Positions 11,667 to 23,600 of a stretch of DNA of 64,000 bases are shown in pieces. A program made the position numbers and the translations under genes. Numbering within the stretch: position 1 is the first letter of the stretch; every line of letters starts with the position of its first letter. This DNA is from Auanema rhodensis (lineage: Eukaryota > Nematoda > Chromadorea > Rhabditida > Rhabditidae): the NCBI GenBank assembly GCA_964057225.1, contig OZ059898.1:5146001-5210000 (forward strand), written 5' to 3'. The notes under the pieces were generated by a model that saw only the letters and a list, made by a program, of their open reading frames with translations, ran no database searches and had not been told where the DNA came from.

Positions 11667-14600
11667 AGATTTCTTCTTGTTTCATTTCAGAGGATATGAG
11701 AAGAAGAGATAGATATTTAGATTATAGATAATATTAAATCGAAAATATACACCTAATACAGGCAAATATAAGAATATTTGAGAGGAAATAAACGAGATTT
11801 ACATAGACCCATATAAGGAAAGTCTTCATCTTCTCATTCTTAATTGCTGATAGATAGATATATATAAGATATAATAAGGGCATTGAGTACCGGTTAGAAA
11901 GAAGAAAGGGATCTGTGACAAGCTATGTTGAAAAATCGTCACAAGCCTTTAGATTTTCATATTGGAAGACTGGTTGTTATCTTGAATTTTAAGATATTTT
12001 ATGTATTTCGATGTGTTAGCATAACAATTTCTAAGCTTTCCATATTCGAATAATCCATCTCTTCGCTATGATAATTCTTGTAGTAAACTCTTAACAGCTG
12101 CATATTTTGAATATTTTGAAGATATTCTTATATATTTCGCATTTGTATTCCTTTTAATTACTATAACTTCAATGACATTAAGTTTCCAGTTTCTTTTTAT
12201 AGTCATTCCTTGCCTTTCTCGAAAGCTCACGTGAGATGCCACGTGAGGGTGTCAACTGGTACATCAGGTTTCTGAGATCAAACCCGATGTTTTCAATGAA
12301 TCATGAAACACCCCACAGATTTTTAGTTTCCTATTTTTTTATTGAATTTCATCTCCATATTCTTACTATTTTTCTTTATTTTTTTGATAAAAGCATTAGT
12401 CCCCAATGTTGTTGTTCGCAATTTCAAAAACTATAAAATACAAGTTGATACATACATAGTTTCAAGTCATGGTCATTAGCCTTTCCATTACTGTCCTTGT
12501 TTAGAAAATATCAGAGACAACAACGGCTAAATACATACATACTTCGAGAGACAGAGAGATAGTACATGTTTTCGATCGTAGTAAAGAAGTTAACGAAGAG
12601 ATTCGTAAGATATCTCCATAAACTATTAAACAATTAGAGAGATAGAGAGAAAAGAAAAAAAAGAAGAAATAAAAGTAGAAGAGACGGTGATGCAAAGAGT
12701 AAAAGAATTTGTAATGAATGTATAAGATGACCTGATTTTGACTGTCGCCTCTTTGGACATTGTTTCTTAGTAAAGTTGTGTAACTTATTTAATGGTGCCT
12801 GTGTCCTTAACTTAAGAGTTTGATTAGATATAATCAATAGTGTTTAGCATATACATACAGTATAGTAATATAATATATATATATTTATATATATAGTATA
12901 TATAGTATATATATGTATGTTTTCTCAGTCATTTATATGATATTGAAGAAGTTCATTATGAAAGCATCAATGAGACAGCATACCTATTAGCTGATTAGCA
13001 TAACATGCCAGACAAGACTAGCAACGTCTTTTGCAAAAATTAAAAGACTTCCTATTTACATTTCAAACAGATTCGATGAGCGGTTGTAAAAACGTATTAT
13101 CTCATTATCCCTGAAATTCTTTAGTCATTTTTCCAATTCTTGCAGCTGCCTTATTCTGTTTTCTTTTACATCATTTACTAGTAAAACATCTTGTCTTATC
13201 ATAACTTTGAATAAGTTCTATAAAATTGAAGAATTTATCAAATATGTTCTTCAAATAGAATATATGAAACGATTGAAATGCATTTGTAATGATCAAGCCT
13301 GTCAGCTTCACGTCGATTGTCATGTCATTCATCCATATGCGTGATGAACTTCAGAAGTACTTGATGAGCATCGTATCTAACCCTTTCTTTAGCAAAATCT
13401 TTATATTCAACATTCTCTAATATATAACTAGAAAAAAAACTAATATTTTATAAATATCTTTTATTATATTTAAACTATTTCTTGTTTATATTTTATTTGC
13501 AAACATTTCTTTAGTTTCATGCTTTTCTGATTGGCATCATCAGCAATTCCCTTTCTCTTCTTCAAGATATTCTTCCGATATAAATAATAATTTTTTCCCA
13601 GTATTACCTGGATAGCTAAAAAGAATCTTTATAGTCTTTCATTCTCATTAATGAAACTTGCGAAGAAATGAAGTTTTCGTTATCCAATTGTCTATTTCTT
13701 TTTTTCTCGGCCGCTTAAAATATCCAAAAGTAGAATAAAAGTCCGATACAACAGTCCGATAATATTGAGATTGAAAAAAACTAAATTATGATTTCTCACG
13801 ATTTGACATTTCTAATCAATGAAACATTTGTTAATTCAATACAATCTTAGTAGTGAAGTTGCAAAGATATTTGAACTGATTCTGTCAATTTTCTCATCTT
13901 TAAGTTCTAATACGAAGTTCATCTTATCATGAGGATTTGAAGAGATATTTAAAAGAGAGATGAAACTTCTGAGAAAGTTTCTTGGTTAGTTTCCAAAACT
14001 AATTTACCCATAATCGTACTTCGAAATTCCTCTGAAACAGTCAAATGGACCTAGGATATATTGGATCGAATTCCGAACTAATACTCGACTTACGAGTTTT
14101 TCTTCAATCCGACGACTTCTACCCGTTAAATCAGATAACATACCTTTTATGGACATACATAAGAACATATACCTGTTTAGCTTATTTCATTTTAATAATA
14201 AATGTCTAATCAAAATATATGTTGATAGTTGAAATCACAAGAATAATATCAGCATTGTAGCTAGTTGTGATAATCTTAATTCACAGCTCAATATCATCTT
14301 TACTCTATATACTCAATTATAATCTTTATTCTCGTACATATAAACTTACCTAATATCAATCATCTAATCTTGTATATCTTCTCTTATACCTCTATCACTT
14401 TCATATACATCTCATCTGTGAGAAATCATCAGTATAATCGGATATATCAATATGTATTGATATCTGCTTCAAGTTATCGCGCAACTTGACAGCTTTCTTC
14501 ATTTTATGCAATATCAGAGTTTCCGGTAAAAGGTCTAGAGAAGTAAAAGTTGCTCGAGGGCATGTATCGATCTATCTTATCTATATGCCTTACATCTCTA

Positions 14601-15840
14601 CTAGTCTGTAGTAATATAGGTGGAGAATATCTAAATATGGTATTAAATTCTGAACAAGACTTGAAACGTTAAAGTATGGGTGTTATCAGCTCAATTCAAT
14701 ACTTATATGGTTCCAATTCTCTTCATCTTATTCTCTGTCTATTTTCAATTCACATATTGAGTTTCCTCTTCCTAATACTTTACTATCACTTATCAGTTAT
14801 GTTCTGTATCTGTCTTTTCTCTTTTATTCTGTTATAGTTGTTGCTCAATCACCTCGGAGCACAATCATTATAAACCACTGGCTATTCTTAGCAGCTTTTT
14901 TCTTTTCTGACTCCTCACCTTTTCATTTTTTTTTATTTTTCTTCTTCCTTAAGTACATTCTGATTAGAATATCAAATGTTCAAAAAATATAATGTTATCT
15001 ATCTGAGTCATCCTTTATCCTACCATGTTTTCATTATCTTTCTCTCATGTTTCTCCGACTTCCCCTATCTATATTTCTCTAAGTCTCTCACTCTAAACCC
15101 ATATTTCTCTCTTTCCTCTATTCTTTCTTTTCCATAAGGTGAAGGTTTTATAATTTGAATGTATAAATAGCATAATAACAGACGATTTAACGACTTTCTG
15201 GATTAAACTAAATTTACAGTTGGGTCATCAGACTGTATATTCTTAAATATTTAGTTTAGTTAATTTCTCAATGGGTTAACTGAATTTACCCCATTCCTGT
15301 ATGAGGATAAACAAAAAAAACCTTTTTTCTTTTAAATGATGTACATCGTTTTGAAATCAAGATCTGAATATAAGATTCTAATGAACAAGCTGGTACGACG
15401 TCATTATTGGTGACATCATGAAAGATTATATTGAAGTTAACATACTATGTCAACGTTAAAACAATTTTGGTTGACATATCATACAACTCATAAAGTATAA
15501 ATGATTCTATCTTAATGTCTTTAACTGCTACTTTATCATTTGATATTTCCGTAACTGGTAAACTGAAATGGTAACTGCTTATCATTGAAAATGTTTAGTT
15601 ATGATGGCAATTCATCAAGCTTTCATGTTTCATTTCATAGCATGGTCTTATTCCTCTTCATTTGTCTTATCTTTCTAAACTATACGTATGAAAATGACGA
15701 AACATGTTGCCCATGTGGATGAAAACAGCTTCTGCATCAATGAAACTTTAGAGGATTCATCTTGATACAGAATAAAGATGAACTTGTGAAATGCTTAAGT
15801 TAGTTTAACTTGCAACTACTGTAAATACCTCTTTATCAGT
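11667..15840. other. Gene-free region with a doubled CACGTG element
   Basis: No convincing exon. It contains a purine-rich block (12540-12680) and a pyrimidine-rich stretch (about 14700-15150). The one discrete signal is a doubled CACGTGAG motif near 12.23 kb, annotated separately. Possible acceptor sites (for example TTCTTGCAG near 13143) occur without matching coding frames. Confidence 0.45.
12226..12247. promoter_or_regulatory. Doubled E-box, CACGTGAG direct repeat
   Basis: CTCACGTGAG, a 10-bp palindrome, is followed four bases later by CACGTGAG, so CACGTG occurs at 12228-12233 and 12240-12245 as a 12-bp-spaced direct repeat. CACGTG is the canonical class B E-box bound by bHLH-ZIP factors (Myc/Mxl and TFEB/HLH-30 type). 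One helical turn of spacing suggests two proteins side by side. Function is inferred from the motif only. Confidence 0.5.
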
Positions 15841-16310
15841 TTAATTAGTCGGTCACCAGCGGAGATCGAGTTGAAGACCCGGTTTCGACCCAATTTCGCA
15901 CCATTTATGAACTTTTACACCTGTCTTCGCCCCAGAAGACGTGCTGGCCTACTTCTAGAAGATCGTCTTTTTCCGTCCTCCGTAAAAGGCATACACGTCA
16001 GACATTGTGGATATAAGAGAGATAGAATACATGAAGATGACACATGTTTCCGTTGAAACACACTGTACCAACAAGAGAGAGCTAGACAAGATAGAAGTTA
16101 CATTTGTTCGTCGGTCTGGAAAAGGAACAACAGAGCTAAGGAACCTGTCCACTTGACTGTTTCTAGAGGAAGACACAACGATACATAGAACAAGCAAAAG
16201 TGAGAGAGACACCTGGTTAGTAAAACAGAGAGAGAATGCCCCCTCAGGACATTAGGATAACCTTTTACGGGATACTGGAATCCTGTTCAACTATCTCTAG
16301 TTTAAATCCT
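15840..16310. other. GC-richer island, unknown
   Basis: Composition rises well above the flanks for about 470 bp. Open frames of 60-85 codons exist on both strands but none has a domain, credible splice partners or an ATG with support. The island holds short inverted repeats and an AP-2-like motif at 16236-16252. It could be an enhancer, a structured RNA or the relic of an exon; I cannot decide. Confidence 0.4.
16236..16252. promoter_or_regulatory. AP-2-like imperfect palindrome
   Basis: ATGCCCCCTCAGGACAT reads as two half sites, TGCCC and AGGACA, with slightly long spacing, related to the TFAP2 consensus TGCCC-N3-GGGCA. It is weaker than the exact copy near 26.4 kb. Motif similarity only. 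Confidence 0.3.
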
Positions 16311-16415
16311 ACACATCGGTCATCATACGTACTACTTCACTTTTGCTTCTTCTTCGTCATTTTGATTATTTTCTTTTTCTTTTTCTGCTAGCTTACGTCT
16401 TATCTCACTTTCTTT

Positions 16416-16419
<4 letters not shown>

Positions 16420-16450
<31 letters not shown>
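16420..16450. repeat. (CT)n microsatellite
   Basis: An uninterrupted run of about 15 CT units inside a 200-bp pyrimidine-rich block. Confidence 0.9.
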
Positions 16451-16639
16451 AAACTTATTCTCCTATTTTCTCTTAATATCTCTCTCAGTTTTCTTACTAT
16501 CCCTCGCTTTATCTTTCTCATCATCGTCTCTAATTCACCATATGAGTCTACTTGAGTTTTTCACCTCTACATAGATAAAGTTCCGGATTGAAATTTTTTG
16601 TTACATTCTGCAAAATCAGTAAACTTAGAGTTCTAATTG

Positions 16640-16643
<4 letters not shown>

Positions 16644-16681
<38 letters not shown>

Positions 16682-16724
16682 TATTATATATATATAATAA
16701 AATTATTATTTAAAATAATAATTT
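16644..16724. repeat. (TA)n microsatellite followed by AT palindrome
   Basis: About 16 TA units (16644-16675) are followed by more TA-rich sequence and a perfect 12-bp-arm palindrome at 16700-16724 (AAATTATTATTT, one base, then its complement). It is likely to be structurally unstable and is not part of a recognised mobile element. Confidence 0.85.
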
Positions 16725-19142
16725 ATGAATAGAAAAAGAAACCTATAGATAGATATAAGTCTGATCTCAATTATCTTTGCATATACTTCTCCTTCTCTAT
16801 TCATAAACAAACAAATCTCAATAGTTTGCGTATACCAGTAGTAAGTTGTTAAGTTTCTTTCATCATTTACTTCCTCTATCATTATATCCCAATTATGGAC
16901 TATTTCAAATTTAATATTATTTTAACAAAAATAGATCATCTTATTTATTAATAAGAATTATTTTTATTCTTCAAGTTTTTCATCTATTTTAGCATTTTCT
17001 TTCTCCTTTTTTATTATTATTTTATTATCTTATTCATATTAATAATATATTATCATTTTTGGTCACATTTTTCAACATTCATAATACCTAAGTATTCTGG
17101 TATGATTACTTCATTTTCTGATATTAGTCTTTGATACTCTGATAATTCTGATAATTAATGATATAGTATGTATATCTATCTGTAATCATTTACCTGTTTC
17201 ATGATTCACTTCAAAAATCATTTATCACGAAAAACAAGAAAAAGTTTATTTTTTTTTATAAAAAAAAAAGTTTCGGTGATAATTCATTATAGTTCTTATA
17301 TTCTTTTAAAGATATTTTAGACTTTTAAAGATTTCTTAGAAGATGAACGTTATAAGTTAAAATAAAATAAATTATTTGACTGTCTAGAATCATTTTGCAA
17401 AGTTTAATTTTATATTTTCCGATCTTCCCTAGTTACTATCAAAAGCTTCATATACTATGTGTAAAGTTCGACTCAATCACAAATTACTAGATTGAAATTA
17501 TTTCTTTCCTTATCATTTAAATTGTGCTTTCTCTCTCTCTCTCTTCTCTCATTAGTTGTGTTATAGCTTTCAAGATAGTTTACAAGTTGCTAGTAACAGA
17601 AGAACCAAGAGCTCATAATACATAATATTCAGCTTCTAGTTCATAATCATTTTCTTATCTAAACCAACGATATATTTATTCCTAATGGTCTTTTGGTTTC
17701 AGATGAATAGATTCACCAGTCAAGTAATGTAAACTTTTGTAGAATTAATTGAATGAAAATGGGAGAGAGGGACGGGAGAAATGAATGACGAATTGATGAA
17801 GATGAAATAGTAAAAGGTATCGAGAACATAGTTAATGTCAATGAATGAGAGCTTGAAGACAGTTAGAGATGTATACATGTGTTGTATCAAAAGGAGAGAG
17901 ATAAAAAGTGATAGAGAGAAAGAAGGAGGGAAAGAGAAAGCGAGGGAGGGTATGAGACCGGTAGAACGTTGAGAAGTAGTTCGGGATGGCTAAAGATGAT
18001 GGAAGGATGAATGAGAGAACAGAATGAGAGTACTTCTTAAAGATTCGTCTAATCTACGAATAGAATCACTTAATAGTTTAAAAAAGGTTACAAACGATAT
18101 ATCAGATGAAATAAAAATGTTAGGAAAAACGAAAAGGAATAAGTATTAACCTTCAGGTTCACTAAGTTTGTTTCAGATTTGTATAACATAATCTTGAAAA
18201 GAAAAGAAACAGAGCAATATAGTGAGATGATATGTCTACACTGCTGCACCAATTTGAGCATCTTTTTCATCTTGACCTTTCATATATTCCGCCATCTATG
18301 TGTTTGTCTTTCATTTTGCCTTTGATCCACTTAATGATGATATTGATGTTGGTGATGACGAGGTTGATGTTGATGGTATTGCTAACTATCAATTAAATAT
18401 CCATCCTTAAACCATCATTCAATAATTTATCTCTGAAATACAGTATTACATCTTCTCAATGAACAATTTTTATTTTTATATTTTGTGAGCTTTTACTTTT
18501 TTTTTATTGATCCTTTATTACTTATCAAAATTACATATATTATGCATTTTATAATATATATATATTTATATGAAAGGAAGCACAGAAACAAGAAACTCTT
18601 TGTATGATCTTCTTGAATCTACTTAGAAGATTTCATGATCGATAATCAGATCGTGCGAGTTTCTCAACTCATTTTATTTCTTTATCTCTCTATCCTGTAG
18701 TATTTCTCTCACATTTACTCGCTCATTATTTTACTCTGTTCATCTTTAATTCCTAATTATCTCTTTCTAAATGTCCTTTCTAGTCTTAAACGCCCCTCTC
18801 TTCCTCGTTTTCTCTCTCTTCTCTGTAAAGCTTTTTCTCTTATATATCCGAACTGTTTTTACGTATTCGCGTACTGTATTCATCTAAATATGGTCAGAAT
18901 GATGAATACAAGTTTTTGTCTTCCTTATATACACATTCAATACGGTATCGGAGTGCATAAGAGATATTATATATACGTTGACATACAGTTTCATATCAAT
19001 TATCAAATGAAATAGAAGAAACTTTGAAAACTCTGAAAAATAAAATCTTGTACTTGACACCATAAGTCATTTCGAAAGTAATTTTAATATCAAAGCCAGT
19101 TCAGCTTATCATCAGCTGGTTGTAAGCGCGATTAATGTATAT

Positions 19143-19160
19143 CACGTGAAACACGTGAAA
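19143..19160. promoter_or_regulatory. Tandem CACGTGAAA duplication
   Basis: CACGTGAAA is repeated twice with no spacer, giving two CACGTG E-boxes nine bases apart. Together with the doubled site near 12.23 kb this is the second paired E-box in the same gene-free block. Binding by a bHLH-ZIP factor is inferred. Confidence 0.5.
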
Positions 19161-20126
19161 ACTTTTCATTTTTAGTTTTGACGACGATGTGATTATATGA
19201 CATGAAATCACACATTGAATTTTCTCTTTTTTTTGTTCTCTAATTAATCTTGATTCTGGGCTTTCTATTTATTTTTTATGTTCTAATGTTCTTTAATTTT
19301 CTTTTCGTTTTCGTAGTTGTACTGAATTGTCCTTATTTTTCTTCTTTTTGCAGATCAAGTTCGAGATATCCATAGATTATACTTGTCTAAGATAAAACAA
19401 GTCATCATCCTTTCCTCGAAAATTGGCTTTGTTTTGGTCCTGATACGAATTTCAGTTTTTGTCTAACAGCGAGTCAACCGGATAGTACTTTTCTCCGATC
19501 ATTGACCATTTTTCTTCTATTATTCTGGTCTTATATATGGAACAGAACAGTTACTGTTGAAATATGTTTGAGAGAATTGTATGGAACGGAAGATGTATTA
19601 CATGATTTCAAATATTTTGTTTCAATCAGTTTGAACAATTTGTATACTGAGGTGATCGATTTATATAAGAGCTGGTAGTTTATGTAATGATTCTAACAAG
19701 CTATGTGTGTTGTATGTGTTTCAGTTCACTAGTAGAACAACATCACTTTTTTGAAACTTAACTATAAGTATATTAGTTAGTATATTAATTGAGTTTTGAA
19801 ATATATTTTTAAACTAAACGTTTAGAAATATTGACCAATGCCTACTATTCTAGCTGGTTTTGATTGTTCTTTCATTGCATTTTCCATAATATTAAATGAA
19901 TTAAATCAAAGAGGATGGGTTAGAATCAGGGGATTGTTTCTATACTTTTCCTAATTTCTCCTGAACTATCATCGTATCTTGCTTGTACTCTCTCACGCAA
20001 TCCTTTTCTCTTTATGTTAGTCATTTCATAATTTCAACCTTTCAATTCGAAAAGATCATATCTATCTCCGCATATACATATACATTTGAAAATCTTCAGC
20101 TATCCTCTTGTCCTTTTATCCCAGGT

Positions 20127-20140
20127 TCGTCTCGAGACGA
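20127..20140. repeat. 14-bp perfect palindrome
   Basis: TCGTCTCGAGACGA is its own reverse complement. It lies at the left edge of a purine-rich, GC-richer segment. It may be a dimeric binding site or chance. Confidence 0.6.
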
Positions 20141-20189
20141 TAGACAACTAAAAGTCATTTTGGTTACATCAGCAAGATATAACCTATGA

Positions 20190-20670
20190 ATAAAGAATAG
20201 ATATTAGAACTGGAGAAACAGGTGAAGAGGTTGAGATAGAAGATAGGCACGGAAGAGGGGAAGACAATTTGAATTGGGTTAACCTACTCCCGAATAGTTA
20301 TCTCATTTGCTGTCTCGTTCGTCAACGTTCACTTTGTTCTTCCACCGTAAGAGAGAAGGGGATGGTAAATTGACAAAGAGAAACAGATAAAAAGAAATAG
20401 GCGTATGATGTATGTTAAGGTGTAGAGAGTTTCAAGATATAAAGATATATCTTGAGACAACATGAAACCCTTTAGGGTAGGCAGAAGAAGACAGATGCGT
20501 AGGATGAAACGAGAAGTAGTGGTTTGACGAGAGAAAGAGGATGCAGATGTGAAGAAACGTTGTTTGACGATGGCGAAGATAGCTGATGGGGTTGGAAGGT
20601 AGACGAATGGAGCGAGCGCTCGGCGGGTAGAAGATCGAATAGAGGCAGTAAGAACAACGATGTGGACGAT
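20190..20670. other. Purine-rich GC-richer block
   Basis: The + strand is rich in GAAGA, GAGG and AGATAG words. A 104-codon open frame on the minus strand exists only because the complement is pyrimidine-rich, and it shows no domain. A short palindrome, CGAGCGCTCG, lies near 20.61 kb. Confidence 0.4.
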
Positions 20671-23600
20671 GACCGCTTTTGGTCAATTTACTTGACACAT
20701 CACCTACATTTGTTTCTTGTAGCCCGTGTCTTGTCCGATTAGACATGTTGGCTTGTTGAACTTTAAGTTAATTCTATTCAATTTCTTCTTTTCAATTAAC
20801 ATTTTAACATTCAACTGAATGGTATATAACATTTTTATACTAAACATATAGTAATGTTTTTTTTTGTAACATTTTTCTTGTAAATATTCTATAGATATCA
20901 TCTATTGAAACTTTAATTTTACTTTACCTTGACTTATTTAGACTAAAATTCGTTGGAAACTTTTACCATCATGACCTTAACAAGGTAGTGCAAAACTGTA
21001 TGTTTCTGCAAAGACCATCCTTATCTGGTTTTCTGATTGTTCTTCAACATGATCTTTCATTTTACATATTACTATGTGTATATTATATACATATTCATTA
21101 AGAAGTTATGTATATAGTCTGATATTACATTGATATTAATGTAATTGAAATGGAAATGTTTCATTTAAACTAATTATCCTATTAATGCTACCCGAAATGA
21201 TATATGTAGTATATATAAACAGTTTGAGAAACAGTTTGATAATAGCTATTCGACGTCTTCATCAAGACACAACCTCTAGTCGACCCATTTATCCAAATAT
21301 GAGTAGCTTCGCCTCTTTTTCTCTCTCTCTCTTTCTCTCTTTCTCTTCCTTTTTATCTTTCTATCTTTCTTCCTCTCTCTCTTTCTATTTCTCTAGTTAT
21401 TTCGTTATCTTTCTTTTATTCTTATTGTCTTTCAAATTATCGTTGACTATTCAAACCTGAGAGATGACCAAAAGACATACGTTCGCTACTTTATGAAACT
21501 TACGCTGTGTCAATGAACCTGTTCCTCTCTCCTCTTCCCTTCTATTCCACCTTTTCTCTCTTTTACACTCTCTTGCATGCCCTCCGGCGATAATTGAATT
21601 TACTAGACTACCGTATTCTAATCGAGAACATAACTGATTAGTCTTAACTATGCGTAGTTGTTTCTATTCGTTGACTGAGGTGCGTAGTTCACTAAGACTA
21701 ATACAAATGATCTTCATGAGCTATCAAGGAAGCCATCTAGTATTATCGTTTCTTTTATAGTTAATAAGTATTTCTTTTGTATTTAAGAACTGACTTTTTC
21801 GTTTTTCTTTTTTTTGTGTGTCCGTGACATACAATCATACGTAAAGTCTATATATGACCTTTATCATGAACTTCTCGAGAAACGAAAAGTTTCTTTTATC
21901 TTCTTTGTCTATTTTACTATTTTTTCTTAATAATAACTTTATTTTCAAATGAATATTTTTTTTTTTGAAAAAAAAAACAACAAGAAGGTTGTTTCATAGT
22001 GTTTAGATTAGTCTTTAACCGAAAGTTGATCTCGTCAAGCTGATATCAATCTCTATACGAAAATTCTTCTGATAACTCATCTTCGAATAAATTTTCGAAC
22101 AATGTCCTTGGCGCATTTCCAGAAGTCATTACTACTCTCTTTGATTGTATAGTACTCTCTCGAAATCATATAGTATTTCTATTCTGCTCCTGGTACAACT
22201 AGTAGTGATTCTCTTAGAGTACATGTTACAACGAAACAATGACGACGATGATGAAGATGGTTGAAGATGGCTACGACATCACCATCGTTGACCATCGCCA
22301 ACATCTATTCTTTATCATATTTAATTCAACATTTCGCTATTATAAAGTAGAATAGGTTTTGAATAGTTAATTAAGTAAATTCAACATTGATTTAACATGA
22401 TGTTTCTTATATTTCTACGAAATGCAGTCATATGGTTTTGATTCGAATTTTCGAACAGAATGTCCGTCTTTTCAAAGAGTTGTATTGTTATTTCAAAAGT
22501 TTCTTTACTATTTTCTTTTCTTTTAACTTTATCTTTGCAAATAGTTTCAACCGATAATATGTTCTCGAGTTTTTCTTTTTCAACAACTTTGAATTAAAGC
22601 TTGAAAAGAGAAAGAGCGAGGTGCACAAACTATTACAATACAATTTTATTATACATATAGTTAAGAAGTATTATCTAAGAATTATGTAAAAATCACTTTT
22701 AATCTATTTAAATGACACGGCTGTTCTCGATTAGTAACACAAATTAAAAATTTCAGTTGTTAGCTCTCCTGAGTGATCAGTCTGAATATACTCTCTGAAC
22801 TTTGTAATCAATCTAACCATCATCTTCAACATTCGTTTTCATTTTTGCAGTTTTTCAACAATAAATATAATTCCATATGTTATATACTATATCTCTATAT
22901 ATGATAAATATAATATAATTTGGATATTTGACTGACTAACTCGCAATCTCATCAACCTTTTGAGATATAATACAACCTCTTTTCATAGTTGTGTATCTGC
23001 GTGTGTATGTGAATGTGTATCTCTCTTTATATCTCTATCTTTCTTTCTTTTTCTCTCTAAGAAACTATGAAACTGCTGTTAGGCTTAAAGAGAGTCTCAT
23101 TCAGCTCATGCTGTAATACTACTGATCAGTCTGTCTGCTCATTTCTCTCATTTAAATCTTTCTCTTCTTCCAGTCTTTAAGAGAGGATGAGAGCAATATC
23201 TAACTGACCAATACCACCGCGATGTACTAGTCGATGTCATAGCTGTTAGGGATAGATAGCCATTTGACTTTCTCACTTTCCTATATTTCTTTTTTCTTTT
23301 AAAATTCTATTTTGCTTCTTAGTTCTCGTCTTTCTATGATTGTTAAAACTTTCTATTAAACCTTTAACCTTATATAAATTACTTTATATCTTTTTACACA
23401 ATATCTTATTCATATATTACCTCTTATCTAATTGGTTAATCTTGGTTAATTCCCTCATAACAAACATGAGAAGAAGAACTTTTTTTGACACATTAACGTT
23501 TTTGTCGGGAAAGGTCATGTACCTAAAGAATAAGCAAAATTTGAATTATATTCTTTTTTTTTTGTGAACTTTTGTCTTGCTCTCTAGCACCATCTGTTTT

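Larger units (their letters stand above)
16725..20190. other. Gene-free region with alternating purine and pyrimidine blocks
   Basis: 17750-18030 is purine-rich on the + strand (many GAGAG and GGGAGAG words), and 18660-18850 is pyrimidine-rich. No ORF here has domain or splice support. A tandem CACGTGAAA duplication lies at 19143 and a 14-bp palindrome at 20127. Confidence 0.45.

Noticed and set aside
15955-16212. Signal-peptide-like minus-strand frame (MSLSLLLVLCIVV)
   Set aside because: Its first codon is GTG, not ATG, and the Leu/Ser bias follows from the purine-rich + strand.
18237-18259. TGATATGTCTACACTGCTGC, resembling the miR-50 seed family
   Set aside because: No complementary arm within 100 bp on either side, so no precursor hairpin.
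20432-20746. 104-codon minus-strand open frame
   Set aside because: Ser/Leu/His-rich product of a purine-biased block, with no splice partners, no domain and no supported start.
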